Translations under genes and position numbers: made by a program
Source of the DNA: a virus
Strand: one strand, 5' to 3'
IMG/VR virus record: IMGVR_UViG_3300047300_000076
Span: 1 to 34,871 of that record
DNA: 34,871 bases
In this document: positions 16,701 to 25,032 of the stretch, piece by piece
How the letters are laid out: each line of letters begins with the position of its first letter
How positions within the stretch are numbered: position 1 is the first letter of the stretch
The notes under the pieces: model-generated
The model's database searches: none
Seen by the model: the letters and a program-made list of their open reading frames with translations, nothing else
What the model was told of the DNA's origin: nothing

Positions 16701-17778
16701 TATTGCTGATGCACTATCACAAGGTGACATTGCAGCTGCAGCAAAGGCTATTGAAGATGCAAGAGCAGAAGATGCTGCTGCAGCGATTGATGCTCAAAAG
16801 CAAGCATTGGATACTGCTAAGGAGCAAGAGCTTGCTGCACTAACTGATGCACAGGGAAGAACTAGACAGCAGCTAGAGGCATCAATTCTTGAACTAAAGA
16901 AGCAAATCTTTACAATTGAAGAGCAAACACTTGAGCCAGCACAAAAGGCTGCTTCTGAAGCAGCAAAACTTAAGCAGGCAGCAATTGATTCAATTACTGT
17001 TCTTGGTAAAAATAAAGATGAGTGGGAAGCTATCAAGAATAAAATTGATATGGCACGAGTTAATAGTGATAAGTATAAGACTGCCATCAAGAAGGCTCTT
17101 GATCTTGTTACAGACATAGTTGCTAAGTGGAGCGGACTTGATGGTAAGGTCATAACAACAACACATGTAATCAATACTGTAACTAATTCTTCTGGAGGGT
17201 CTGGGGGCTCAGGAGGTTCTGGTGGATCTGGCAACGGCAACAAAGATAATAGTAAAGATGACAATAAGGGCAAGGTTACAACGCCACAGCCATACACAAC
17301 AAAGCGTTATATTGGAAGCACACTTGAAAATGTTCGTGTAACACCAGCACACTATGAGGGTTCAACCTTTGTTAAGGAAAAGGTTGAGATTATTAAGCCA
17401 ACTAAGAAAGCTGGTGGTGGAATGATTAACTGGAAGCCATCTGGCACTGACACAGTTCCTGCAATGCTTACACCTGGAGAATTTGTCATGAAGAAATCAG
17501 CTGTTGGCAAGTATGGTGTTGGGATGATGAAGGCAATTAATAGCGGAAGATTTGTACCAGAAATGTCTGCACCATCAGTAATGAAGCCAGTAGATGTTGG
17601 AACTTCTTCAGTTTCTAATGGTCAAAACTCTATGGTAAACAACAACTCGACAGTGTATAATTATAACCTAAGCGTTAATGTTTCATCTTCTAATGCAGGG
17701 GCACAAGAGATTGCTAACGCTGTTATGGGCAAGATTCGCTCAGTTGATTCACAACGAGTAAGAGGAGTTAGGATTTAA
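10762..17778 (+). CDS. Tape measure protein
   Basis: 2338 residues, the largest gene here. It sets tail length and is ejected with the DNA. Residues ~1-190 are helical. A TP901-type tape-measure core lies at ~195-530 (MELAANAAAMGKTGQDLL, TTAIPKAGPVVQQLGGD, MKEGGINASEGANALKSGL). Hydrophobic segments follow at 542-572 (GFVTALIGIVGGIAPIFIMT), ~1150-1190 and 1242-1263. Long Ala/Lys/Gln helices and coiled coil cover ~1400-2130. A Gly-Ser linker is at ~2144-2158, then a Gly-rich C-terminal domain. The motif (G)xxDxhPAxLxxGExVh appears twice, near 675 (KIPANLSDGEVVLSA) and near 2230 (TVPAMLTPGEFVMKK). By the usual ~0.15 nm per residue, the tail would be about 350 nm. Ribosome-binding site: AGGAG at 10746-10750. 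Confidence 0.95.
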   Translation: MADIQSNIQVNIDTSSALASIKALQGQISAFQKEMASSSAANALVAKNLQKALIDDVNATGKFSASIKTVTSTTDYFTRSLEKNKLSLGEYFRYGMASSKSFSRMFQHEFETINKVARERVKDLQTQYISLGKDASGATKAIAIRPLALDLESVATKAQMAAQRTQLFNQILKQGSTNLLNFGKNTQWAGRQLMVGFTIPLSIFGAKAAQEFKKLEEQSIRFKRVYGDSMTTPEQADEMIQQLRTLGLEFTKYGVALEQTMELAANAAAMGKTGQDLLAQVSQANVLGVLGGVNQEQALETTISLTNAFGYSVEQLTNKVNFLNAVENQTVLSIEDLTTAIPKAGPVVQQLGGDVEDLAFFMTAMKEGGINASEGANALKSGLASLINPTDKASNMLLGMGINLREIVSQNEGNVAGVVVEFAKALDALDPTTRAQAIEQLFGKFQFSRLSTLFQNVIGEGTQAQRVLEITNMTTAQLAAMSRKELGQVEQSALYKFQAAIERFNAALAPVGEQFMKMVTPLIDFGTRVLTMFDNMSDGAKGFVTALIGIVGGIAPIFIMTFGLVANAIANGMKGFLFIKNAIQGAKEQTTDLGLQTQYMSTEQLEAATIAASLDQVHSKLIQTFTSEAGAIDRLRVALERAAGAQARFGGASVARGAAKPKNFANGGMVVSGPGGPKGDKIPANLSDGEVVLSAETVKENPGIVGALLAGGKIKIPGFVDGGIAGERMHSRQAPGGYEQAHFSGYQERTGREILSLAKEGSNLYSAIFKKLEAEAQHLGLTMEQVMDHVFQAYDNRVVQMSASLNNAFGQSGIGGGVEAGRVKSEFSKSREQAHGMIASQLERNGVAPDEIKSILTQLADQVDMGLSQFGDEVEITGEDLDNVITAAYEAVSKGNDKLKKAYDELSEISGFASTIRNAKGGNSITRLSATDRTSASPFYKADAQRRKNFEAGIKYSQNPDVSFFPRVSKREIPERYTPAFDAIRQQNPEAATAIIQEEDKRKRLMMIEQEAHKLGIQIAEAATGGVADGIRMVTDQQSPSKEADKLGRNTGQGYLDGAKSKVDDARTVGEQTGDAMAKAAASKANLYGSVTPSPELKAARRKYGSVDNIPPAVLEKLTTGLTNVGDATEKASISIGSVANRAMAASGALSSAVFMLQGFGMDLGVFGDAVGTLSNAMFALAATTQLVSRSQTIMSALNVAGIANLKGFTGLFKGAGFLGGIKNVFSAISKFGGALTGLSRVIFRFIPYVGWAFLAFEAFQFLSKEIEKSQQKITGLGDVARLTADKLSKIGNAFGFDPAKPTDFGARVGTSDSSAGTGDVQTGREKLLSGYEGDTPEDQFKKFKEDYQAEINGLSEATTEQATRALSSTARQLYASGATQEAVDATIRALIDSVEGNPELAKVDAGKIIGNVFDPTKPESLQAIKDAAKTSVDTLTSSLDAYRKANPDIGKDTSSDLFGGMFNSPGVAYTPGLGAGVANDAPKPEFDTNTIKEMNILAAETATSADALYQAFSLGSIGADELMQSVDGLISPIEALGEDVQAKLVPLLVDQLGPTFKDQTKDIKNYADVLYMAKYVMAGGVITEEQLNKIKSGSSAVSILGGTYGDLAIQTENARKAEEKRQAAVDNAAYVKAQISGVQDQINSYNILRDAGFSAAEALAFTNDETIRSAVLAAGSAAALGDLKDKLVELSGLQAKWSKISGAGAGGKKSPFQEAVDSLKEQKTTITNAASAYSKLRKANMNVATSWKYANDATVAAGLASAKTTTQIKKIVAAIKELEKQTAKNAWGNFTKQTEAAKTALANQSKMATILGKIGASAEEIDALINDENLAAGFKAGTVTAKQLEEALKKIRANADIELKIKMATPEGMQSIFDDAYSKVQEAFSAQETQITLDFKLGTNLSGANKDLINTDKIDKVIADAESQIADINYQIDDYEAGIQQIAWQEEAINDKYDARGKALDKIQRVNDAISRQNKAQLTIADALSQGDIAAAAKAIEDARAEDAAAAIDAQKQALDTAKEQELAALTDAQGRTRQQLEASILELKKQIFTIEEQTLEPAQKAASEAAKLKQAAIDSITVLGKNKDEWEAIKNKIDMARVNSDKYKTAIKKALDLVTDIVAKWSGLDGKVITTTHVINTVTNSSGGSGGSGGSGGSGNGNKDNSKDDNKGKVTTPQPYTTKRYIGSTLENVRVTPAHYEGSTFVKEKVEIIKPTKKAGGGMINWKPSGTDTVPAMLTPGEFVMKKSAVGKYGVGMMKAINSGRFVPEMSAPSVMKPVDVGTSSVSNGQNSMVNNNSTVYNYNLSVNVSSSNAGAQEIANAVMGKIRSVDSQRVRGVRI

Positions 17779-18416
17779 TGTCAACACAGACATATATGAG
17801 CGGTAGGAAGAAATACTCTCGCCCACATGCAATGATGTGGTCCAAGCAGCCTCCACTAATTGTCAATGGAAAGTATGTGCCATACGGACTTGAGGTAAAT
17901 GATGCAGTTACTAGTAATACATCTCAAGCACTTAAAGATCAGTTTTTAATTTTGTCTGATGATAATAGACAACCACTGTCTTTTAAAACAGATAGAATTC
18001 AGACAAGAAAGCGTATGGTTAATGGACAGATGCGTTCATATCATATTGCTGATAAGCTAAACATATCTGTTTCTTGGGACATGCTTCCATCACGAGGTTT
18101 TGCCACATACCCAAATTTTAATTCAGATACTGGTCAGCCTGACCCATCTCTAATTGCAGCACAAATCATTACTACAGATGGTGGTGCTGGCGGTGTTGAC
18201 ATGCTAGATTGGTATGAAAATAATCCAGGCTCATTCTGGGTATATCTATCTTACGATAAGTACAGCGATTTTCCAAAAGATCAGTTTAGATTTGATAGAC
18301 TGGGAGAGTATCCACAAGCACTAGAGATGTACATATCTTCATTTGACTATGAGGTGGTAAAGCGTGGCGGTAACCATGACTTGTGGAACATATCAATCTC
18401 CCTAGAAGAGGTATAA
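17778..18416 (+). CDS. Distal tail / minor tail protein candidate
   Basis: 212 residues, starting at a TAATG overlap with the tape measure gene. Beta-rich, with SKQPPLIVNGKYVPYGLEVN, LSFKTDRIQTRKRMVNG and LNISVSWDMLPSRGFATYP, and a closing MYISSFDYEVVKRGGNHDLW followed by NISISLEEV. The position between tape measure and hub is where long-tailed phages place the distal tail protein, the ring that joins the tube to the tip. The ending with a long two-strand hairpin is reminiscent of tube-like folds. No enzymatic motif is seen. The assignment rests on gene order. Confidence 0.5.
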   Translation: MSTQTYMSGRKKYSRPHAMMWSKQPPLIVNGKYVPYGLEVNDAVTSNTSQALKDQFLILSDDNRQPLSFKTDRIQTRKRMVNGQMRSYHIADKLNISVSWDMLPSRGFATYPNFNSDTGQPDPSLIAAQIITTDGGAGGVDMLDWYENNPGSFWVYLSYDKYSDFPKDQFRFDRLGEYPQALEMYISSFDYEVVKRGGNHDLWNISISLEEV

Positions 18417-21400
18417 TGTTTGGTAATAAAACACTGCTATCACATCTTGAAAAATCTTCAAATGTAAGCATATCTTCTTCTATATTTGCAGAGTGGAACA
18501 TGAACATTCCACAAAATTTTGCTAAGATTGGTAACTATAGATATCGTCCAAACGATACAACATCTATCTACAGGCACATAGTTTCTAGCTATGATAAGTA
18601 TGATGCTGGCAATTTCTACACTGGTGCAACAGATGCAGACGTTACTATTGACGGTGGATTTGATAATTCAGATTTGCCATTGGCATTTACTCAGCCAAAG
18701 GAACAGGTAAAGCTTCTATTCTCACTAGAGGAATGCTTTGGAAAGTTTAGGCCACGCTCTGGCATCAATAAGGCAAAGTATTTTTCTGATCGCTACTTCC
18801 ACTATAGCGATAAAGATATAGCAAAGCGTCCAAGGTATTACATTTCAACAAAGAATGATGCTTTTAAGTACTGGACTTCTGATCGAAATGAAAACGGAAT
18901 TCGTGGAATATCTTATCCAGTAAAGAATGGAAACACAACATCATATCTTATTGACGATGCAGCTCCTTTTATTGTGTATAATGAAAGCATTCCAGCTAAC
19001 AGGATTGTAGTTAAGATGCAAACTCATGTTGGCACAATTAACAAGGGTCCGTTTGTTTCTCAGTCTGGTGGTACCCTTGCTGATCCATTTTATGGTCAGG
19101 AAAATAGTAAAACACCAAATAAGTGGAAGATTCAGTATTTGGATGAAAATGATACATGGGTAGATGCAGTGTCATTCTTGCCAACAGATAAGAGAATTGA
19201 TGGCTCTTCAATTATTGGTCCAGACGGCCACGTTGAGATTTACTATGGACTAACAATCCCAGATGAGTATGCTAATATTTTTAATTATAAGCGTACATTT
19301 GTTTCTAATCAAATGATTCCTACAGATCCTGCCATAGGCTCAGCATATTTGGTTAAGTCTACACAGCAAGATCCTGGCACATTCTATATCTATACATCAG
19401 CAGGGTACAAAACATTTGCTGCAAAGTATGGGTGGACATTGCTAGATTCACAAGTAATTGATTACAGAAACTCAATCAATGTAACTGATTCGAAAGAATA
19501 CTTTGCTGACTCACTAACTGGTAAAAAGAATTATTCAAAGTATCAGCATATCCGTGGATTACGTGTTGCTATAGAACAAATGAACACCAACTCTTCCTCA
19601 TTTGATCTTATTGAGCTATCTCCAAGACTAGTTGTTGATTTTACTGGCATGACAGAGTCAGCCTCTGTTACAAAAAGCTTGTCTGACCTAGGAAACAGCG
19701 GTATGCCAGTAGGACAGCTATTGGCATCAGTTGGAAGCATAAGCCTATTTGACTATAATGAAGTCTTTAATGAAAACAATAAAGATAGCGTTATTGCAAA
19801 ATATCTAGATCAGATCATTAAGTTTTTAATTTATGAAAAGATAACCGATAAAAGTGGCAACCAATATATGGTACCAATTAAAACTATGTATTCTGCAAAC
19901 AGGCCATCAATTTCTGCCACAACCAGAAGCGTAGAGATTGAACTTAGAGATCTTACATTTTGGCTAGAGCAATCAATGGCACCAGAACTATTGCTAGTAG
20001 ACGTTTCAATGAGCGTTGCTGTATCAACACTTCTAGACTCAATAGGTTTTGCTAACTACAAGTTCTTAAGAATAGAGGGAGAGAACGATCTAATAATCCC
20101 ATACTTCTATACTACAAGTGAACAGTCTGTGATGCAAGTTCTTCAAGATATTGCAATTTCTGCACAGGCAGCCATGTTCTTTGATGAAGAGAATAATTTA
20201 GTAATAATGTCTAAAAACTACTTGCTTCCAACATCAACATCTCCAAGAGCTACAGACATGATCTTGAGTGGAGAAAAGACAGACCTAATTGATGCAAATA
20301 TTGAAGATATCTCTATGCAAGATTCAAAGGTGTTTAATGGTGGGGCAGTTAACTTCCAAGAAAAGTACATACAAAGATCTTATGGTTCAATTAAGCAAGC
20401 ATCTATGATTGATAGAAATAAGACATGGATATATAAGCCAGCATTGCTATGGGAGGCCTCTGGCTCTCTGAACACTAAATCACAAAATGGTGAGCTAACA
20501 AATCAGTCAGCATATTCTTTGGCTGCAATACCACTTAACTCAAATCTTTCTAGCGAACCACCAACTGTAGTTAATGGCTCAATAATTAATAATATCCTTG
20601 ATTTTGGAGAGGGCGTATACTTTATCACCAGATACAATGGATACTTCTTTGCCAATGGAGAGATCATTAGGTACGATGCTGTAGAGTATAGTATTTCTGG
20701 GTTGACCTCTCCAGTTTGGATTCAGAGCACACAAGAATACTCAAACTACTTCCAGGAACTAAAGTTTGGTGGCACAATGTTCCCTACTGGTCGTGTTCGT
20801 ATATATTGTGAACCAAAATACGAAACAGTTAATGGTGTAACAAGATTTAAGGATGGTCCAGTTAATAAGCATGGTCGTGGACAGTTTGGCACACAGATTC
20901 AGTCACACGAAGCTGGCCTCAGCTCAACTTGGACAAATTCAGATGGATCAAATCCAACACGTGGATGCAAGATGTCGTTTGCTGACCTACTGTCATTTGA
21001 TGAATCAACCGCACAGGCAAAAAGCAAGTCTTTGACTGTTGGTGCTGCTGGATTGGCAAACTCATCAGTTGCTAATGCAAGTCGTAATGGCATTATAAGA
21101 AACTCGCTAAGCGGTAATTATAAAACTGATGCTCAAATAAATCAGCTAAAAGTTACAGAGGTGGGCACTGTTCAGTCGTCTGCATTAGTTTTTGATGGTC
21201 CAACATTTACAACAGACTTAAAGGCAACTGATCACATTAGCTATATTCCAAAACAGCTTAATAGACCATATTCTCATTTTGGAACTAGGCTACGAATTAT
21301 TGGAAAAGCTGAGAATGGAACTAATAAGCTGCAAACACCAAATGGCTCAATGGGATACTATCAGGATGGTAAGGTTGGTGGTGCATCTGGTGGCCTTGCA

Positions 21401-22678
21401 GTACTGCTAAACTCTCAGACTAATAACGGATACTACTTTGAAATTATGGCACTAACTGGAGATACAGTTCTTGGCGAAGAAGAGGTTGTCTTAAATAATC
21501 TTGTATTTTATAAAATTAAAGCTGATTCATCTGGTAATGCAGTACCAGTTAGACTGTGGTCTGGAATTGCAAATGTCGTGGTAGACTCTGGTAATTTTGC
21601 TGGTCAGTCTAGAATTACTGCACAGCAGAACCCATCTATCTATGATCTAGCAATAGAATATGAGGAAGTAGACAAAAGATCAACCAGAAGATTCTATCTA
21701 TACATAAACAATAAGTGTGTTGCGATTGTTGACGATACAGATCCTCTTCCAGCATATCAAGGTATTGCACCATTTATTCGTGGTACATCTAGAGTAATGT
21801 TCGAAAACATCTATGCCCTATCTAAAAAGTATTCTGTTGATACCACTAGCAGCCTCTCAACTCCACTGAACTCAGTATTTGGAGATTCGTCAGTTGATGT
21901 GTCAGAGTCACTAAGGACCTATGCTCTAAGCGGTGCAGTTCAAAAAACCTATTTGTCAGACATCAATGGACAGCAAGGACCTGGCTATGACATATACTTT
22001 GAAGAGTTCGGAACAATCATGCGTGAGGCTGCATACTTTAATATTAAGTTTGATAAAGCATATCCTGCTCTAAGTGCTAAGATTTCTCCAACATTTGGAA
22101 AGGTTAGAGGCTATACAGTGTCTGGTTTTATGCCAAATGCTTATGGTGCGGAATTCCTAGTGTTTAATCATACAGATACAGTTATCAGTCTTGATGAAAC
22201 TACTGGAAACTATCTTAGAATCCAGGGTGTAACCTTTACACAAAATTCAGACAGAAAGCTAACCCTTGACGACTACTACAAGCACAATAGCGATTTGTCA
22301 AATGTTGACTTTGTAACAACTGGCACAAACTCTCCATTTAAGATGGAAAAGGAATACTTTGATATTCGTGCAAGTCGTGCAACATATGGTACAAACGAAT
22401 TTTCTATCAATGCAAAATATATCCAAAACGAAGACGCTGCACGTGACCTGCTTGGCTGGGTAATTTCAAAAACAATTAAGCCTAGAAAGGCGATTGGTAT
22501 GTCTGTGTTTGCTGGCTCTGTTTTGCAGTTGGGAGATATTGTGCAAATATTCTGGACTAATAATTCTGGTACAGATCAGCTTGTAGATAGAAACAAAAAG
22601 TTTGTAGTTTACAGTACTGAATACAGCATTAGCCCAGATGGACCTAGTACAATTGTTTATGTTAGTGAGGTGTCATAA
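18416..22678 (+). CDS. Large tail hub (Tal-like) protein with inserted lectin-like domain
   Basis: 1420 residues from ATG 18416, chosen over the in-frame GTG 18383 because 18416 makes the TAATG overlap used throughout this phage and has AAGAGGT just upstream. The N-terminus (~1-400) is aromatic and beta-rich. Residues ~505-610 resemble hub proteins (VEIELRDLTFWLEQSMAPEL, STLLDSIGFANYKFL, VMQVLQDIAISAQAAMFFDE). Residues ~929-1135 look like a LamG/concanavalin beta-sandwich (YSHFGTRLRIIGKAENG, GGLAVLLNSQTNNGYYFEIM, RRFYLYINNKCVAIVDDTD). The C-terminal ~75 residues return to a hub-like pattern (FAGSVLQLGDIVQIFW, VVYSTEYSISPDGPSTIVYV). Such a protein would sit at the tail tip and could bind a surface glycan; that is inference. 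Confidence 0.7.
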   Translation: MFGNKTLLSHLEKSSNVSISSSIFAEWNMNIPQNFAKIGNYRYRPNDTTSIYRHIVSSYDKYDAGNFYTGATDADVTIDGGFDNSDLPLAFTQPKEQVKLLFSLEECFGKFRPRSGINKAKYFSDRYFHYSDKDIAKRPRYYISTKNDAFKYWTSDRNENGIRGISYPVKNGNTTSYLIDDAAPFIVYNESIPANRIVVKMQTHVGTINKGPFVSQSGGTLADPFYGQENSKTPNKWKIQYLDENDTWVDAVSFLPTDKRIDGSSIIGPDGHVEIYYGLTIPDEYANIFNYKRTFVSNQMIPTDPAIGSAYLVKSTQQDPGTFYIYTSAGYKTFAAKYGWTLLDSQVIDYRNSINVTDSKEYFADSLTGKKNYSKYQHIRGLRVAIEQMNTNSSSFDLIELSPRLVVDFTGMTESASVTKSLSDLGNSGMPVGQLLASVGSISLFDYNEVFNENNKDSVIAKYLDQIIKFLIYEKITDKSGNQYMVPIKTMYSANRPSISATTRSVEIELRDLTFWLEQSMAPELLLVDVSMSVAVSTLLDSIGFANYKFLRIEGENDLIIPYFYTTSEQSVMQVLQDIAISAQAAMFFDEENNLVIMSKNYLLPTSTSPRATDMILSGEKTDLIDANIEDISMQDSKVFNGGAVNFQEKYIQRSYGSIKQASMIDRNKTWIYKPALLWEASGSLNTKSQNGELTNQSAYSLAAIPLNSNLSSEPPTVVNGSIINNILDFGEGVYFITRYNGYFFANGEIIRYDAVEYSISGLTSPVWIQSTQEYSNYFQELKFGGTMFPTGRVRIYCEPKYETVNGVTRFKDGPVNKHGRGQFGTQIQSHEAGLSSTWTNSDGSNPTRGCKMSFADLLSFDESTAQAKSKSLTVGAAGLANSSVANASRNGIIRNSLSGNYKTDAQINQLKVTEVGTVQSSALVFDGPTFTTDLKATDHISYIPKQLNRPYSHFGTRLRIIGKAENGTNKLQTPNGSMGYYQDGKVGGASGGLAVLLNSQTNNGYYFEIMALTGDTVLGEEEVVLNNLVFYKIKADSSGNAVPVRLWSGIANVVVDSGNFAGQSRITAQQNPSIYDLAIEYEEVDKRSTRRFYLYINNKCVAIVDDTDPLPAYQGIAPFIRGTSRVMFENIYALSKKYSVDTTSSLSTPLNSVFGDSSVDVSESLRTYALSGAVQKTYLSDINGQQGPGYDIYFEEFGTIMREAAYFNIKFDKAYPALSAKISPTFGKVRGYTVSGFMPNAYGAEFLVFNHTDTVISLDETTGNYLRIQGVTFTQNSDRKLTLDDYYKHNSDLSNVDFVTTGTNSPFKMEKEYFDIRASRATYGTNEFSINAKYIQNEDAARDLLGWVISKTIKPRKAIGMSVFAGSVLQLGDIVQIFWTNNSGTDQLVDRNKKFVVYSTEYSISPDGPSTIVYVSEVS

Positions 22679-23646
22679 TGGCAAAAGCTTCAGAATCTGG
22701 CGGAAAGTCAAAGTCTAATTCGGTTGCAAAACCACTGCTACCGCTTTTAAATAATGTTAAGACTGGTGTTCCAGCTTCTCTTAAACCACCGTCACAATCA
22801 GTTAAGTATGCAACTGCTGATTCAGCTAGATACGCAGCACAAGAACAAGCTGCAAAAAATGCAAAAATTTCTCCAACCAATATAGCAGATAGCACTGACA
22901 GAAAACAGCAGGCAGCCCAACTGACAAAGGCAAAAGCAGCACAGGCAGCTTTGTCTAAACTTACTGGCGGACAAAAGCTTAACGATGCAGAAAAAAAGAT
23001 TTTGAACATTAAAAGTCCTGCTAAAAAAGATACAAAGCCAACCACCAAAAAGCCTACAACTAATACAAAAAAGAAAAAGGTTGTAAATAATACCACTGCA
23101 AATTCTGGTAATTCTAGCGGTACTGGTTCGTCTGATAGTACTGATAGTTTTGATGATAATGTGACTGGAGTAGGTTCTGTACCAGATTCTCCATCTCCAA
23201 GCGTAACTCAGGAAGACCCAAAGACATATAAACCAGCTTCCCCAGACCTAATTATGCTTGAAGAAGAAGCATTCCCAGTAGAAGTAATCACAGACCTACT
23301 GTTTGAGGATATTGGTGGGACTGAGATTCTAAATTTTGCTAGACATGACCTAATAAGCGGTATAGATATTAAGTATCAGCAAATATCCAACCTTGCCAAG
23401 ATAGACACTATTTACGGTGGTGCCAATCTAATTGCTCTTCAGAATACATCAGAGCAAGTGTTTAAGAAGTACCCACTAGGAAGATATGACTTTACTCCAG
23501 AAATAACGGATGATCCATCTGGATTTAATAGCCCAGTCTACCTTGACGCAGCAGGAAATTTGGTAGTTGAGTTAAAGAATATTGATAACTCGTATCAGAT
23601 TGAGATTGAGTTCCAATCAGCCAAGACTAATGATATAATATATTGA
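22678..23646 (+). CDS. Tail-tip associated protein with disordered Lys/Ala/Thr-rich N-terminus
   Basis: 322 residues, starting at a TAATG overlap with the hub gene. Residues ~1-190 are low complexity: Ala/Lys/Gln-rich helix, then a Lys-Thr-Pro stretch, then Ser/Thr/Asp/Gly. The C-terminal ~130 residues are ordered, with EVITDLLFEDIGGTEILNFA, RHDLISGIDIKYQQISNLAK and a final ELKNIDNSYQIEIEFQSA strand pair. The ordered part looks like a small structural domain that could attach to the hub. I do not recognise a named family; a minor tail protein is the likely role given its neighbours. The last codons contain an extended -10 sequence (23631-23639). Confidence 0.6.
   Translation: MAKASESGGKSKSNSVAKPLLPLLNNVKTGVPASLKPPSQSVKYATADSARYAAQEQAAKNAKISPTNIADSTDRKQQAAQLTKAKAAQAALSKLTGGQKLNDAEKKILNIKSPAKKDTKPTTKKPTTNTKKKKVVNNTTANSGNSSGTGSSDSTDSFDDNVTGVGSVPDSPSPSVTQEDPKTYKPASPDLIMLEEEAFPVEVITDLLFEDIGGTEILNFARHDLISGIDIKYQQISNLAKIDTIYGGANLIALQNTSEQVFKKYPLGRYDFTPEITDDPSGFNSPVYLDAAGNLVVELKNIDNSYQIEIEFQSAKTNDIIY
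23631..23639 (+). promoter_or_regulatory. Possible internal promoter TGATATAAT
   Basis: A perfect extended -10 lies inside the last codons of the preceding gene, with predicted start near 23646, about 10 bases before ATG 23656. Such a transcript would begin within that gene's Shine-Dalgarno sequence. It may be a chance match in AT-rich coding sequence. Confidence 0.3.
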
Positions 23647-23655
23647 GGTAAAAAC

Positions 23656-25032
23656 ATGATAACCAATAAAGGCCAGCAGCTAATTACAAAGTATATGATA
23701 GGACAGGCAAACTCATATGCTTCGCATATTGCTGTTGGTTGTGGGCCAATGCCATATACCAATCAGTCAACCGTGTCTCAGGCTGAAATTGCACAGCAAA
23801 GGCTAAAGCAAAATCTTGACTTTGAAATGTTCAGGGTTCCAATTACCTCAAGAGGCTATGTCACTGAGGAGTCTGGATCAGCAACAATCTCTGGGGCAAC
23901 TATTGCTAATGGAATTGTGACATATACCACATCTAGCAACAACTTTATAACTGGAGACCGTGTAACTGTTTCAGGAATCACTCCGTCTCAGTTTAATGTA
24001 TCTGATGCGATTATTATTGATTCTTCTCCAACTAGTTTTGCAATCAAAAATGCTGTAACTGGTTCCTATGTTTCAGGCGGTATTGCTAAGACTTACTATA
24101 CAGACATTGTTCTTACAGCAGAGCTGCCAACAGAAGAAAGATATGAGATTACAGAGGTTGGACTATTTTCTGCTCAGTCAAACCCAGATGCAGGATCTTA
24201 TGACAGCAGAACAATATATTCATTTTCTCAAAACGAAAACTGGCAGTATCACGGAACCACTGTAGATCCAATTCCAGTTATCTATACGCCACTAGACACA
24301 AATCAGGCAAACGTGCTAGATGGAACTTATACAGTTAATGGCGTTCCTAAAGATTGTAAGGTTATCCACACAAATGCTGACAACACCTTGTTCGCTAATG
24401 AAAACAGAATTAGAAGATATGAGACTTGCAGATATCTAAATAACATTATTGCAATGCGTGGAAATGTTTCAGATCTATCATATAGTTCAGTTACAAAACG
24501 TATAACGTATAATTCTGGAGATCACATACACCTCAATAATGTTAGATTAAACTTTGACAAAAATTCACCATCTGATGAAATTAGACTTGCTTTCTCTGTA
24601 ATCAACAAGCGAGGCAGCGAACTAGAAAATCCATCAGAGATTAATCTGCTTCTTGAATTTGCGGTATCAGACTCAACAAACTCTGACTCCGCTAAGTTCG
24701 AAGTTCACTTGTCTGCAGCAGACGTTGACTTTACAAATAATAGATATTTTGTGGTTTCTAAAAAGCTTAGTGATCTTGCTACAACAAGAGACTTTTCTTG
24801 GAGCCAGGTAACAAACATTAAGGTTTTTGCATCTGCAAAAGATGTTGATGGAGATGTAACAGATTTGTTCTACATCTGCCTAGACGCTCTAAGACTTGAA
24901 AATACACAAACTATCAATCCGCTTTATGGTATGTCTGGGTACTCTGTTATCAAAACTTCTAGTGGTACAACAATCAAAAAGCTGGAGAATACAACTAACT
25001 ATATTGAGTTTAGGTTTGGCGTAGACATATAA
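23656..25032 (+). CDS. Minor tail / baseplate-like tip protein
   Basis: 458 residues; TTGAGGTA (23643-23650) precedes ATG 23656. The N-terminus (ITNKGQQLITKYMIGQANSY, ASHIAVGCG) is a pattern common in tail-tip proteins of actinobacterial and Gram-positive phages, where a short helix is followed by a beta-sheet. Residues ~76-145 form a self-contained beta insert (ATISGATIANGIVTYTT, GDRVTVSGITPSQFNVSD, FAIKNAVTGSYVSGG), a small domain that recurs in many unrelated phage proteins. The frame then resumes with LTAELPTEERYEITEVGLFS, typical of tail-fibre attachment domains. The C-terminal ~200 residues (YNSGDHIHLNNVRLNFDKNS to YIEFRFGVDI) form another beta-sandwich. Receptor or attachment role is inferred from position. 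Confidence 0.65.
   Translation: MITNKGQQLITKYMIGQANSYASHIAVGCGPMPYTNQSTVSQAEIAQQRLKQNLDFEMFRVPITSRGYVTEESGSATISGATIANGIVTYTTSSNNFITGDRVTVSGITPSQFNVSDAIIIDSSPTSFAIKNAVTGSYVSGGIAKTYYTDIVLTAELPTEERYEITEVGLFSAQSNPDAGSYDSRTIYSFSQNENWQYHGTTVDPIPVIYTPLDTNQANVLDGTYTVNGVPKDCKVIHTNADNTLFANENRIRRYETCRYLNNIIAMRGNVSDLSYSSVTKRITYNSGDHIHLNNVRLNFDKNSPSDEIRLAFSVINKRGSELENPSEINLLLEFAVSDSTNSDSAKFEVHLSAADVDFTNNRYFVVSKKLSDLATTRDFSWSQVTNIKVFASAKDVDGDVTDLFYICLDALRLENTQTINPLYGMSGYSVIKTSSGTTIKKLENTTNYIEFRFGVDI

Noticed and set aside
17191-17235. Short GGWTCT-type DNA repeats
   Set aside because: They encode the Gly-Ser linker of the tape measure and are not a separate repeat element.
18383-18415. GTG 18383 as start of the hub protein
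   Set aside because: It lies within the previous gene; ATG 18416 gives the TAATG overlap seen at eleven other junctions.
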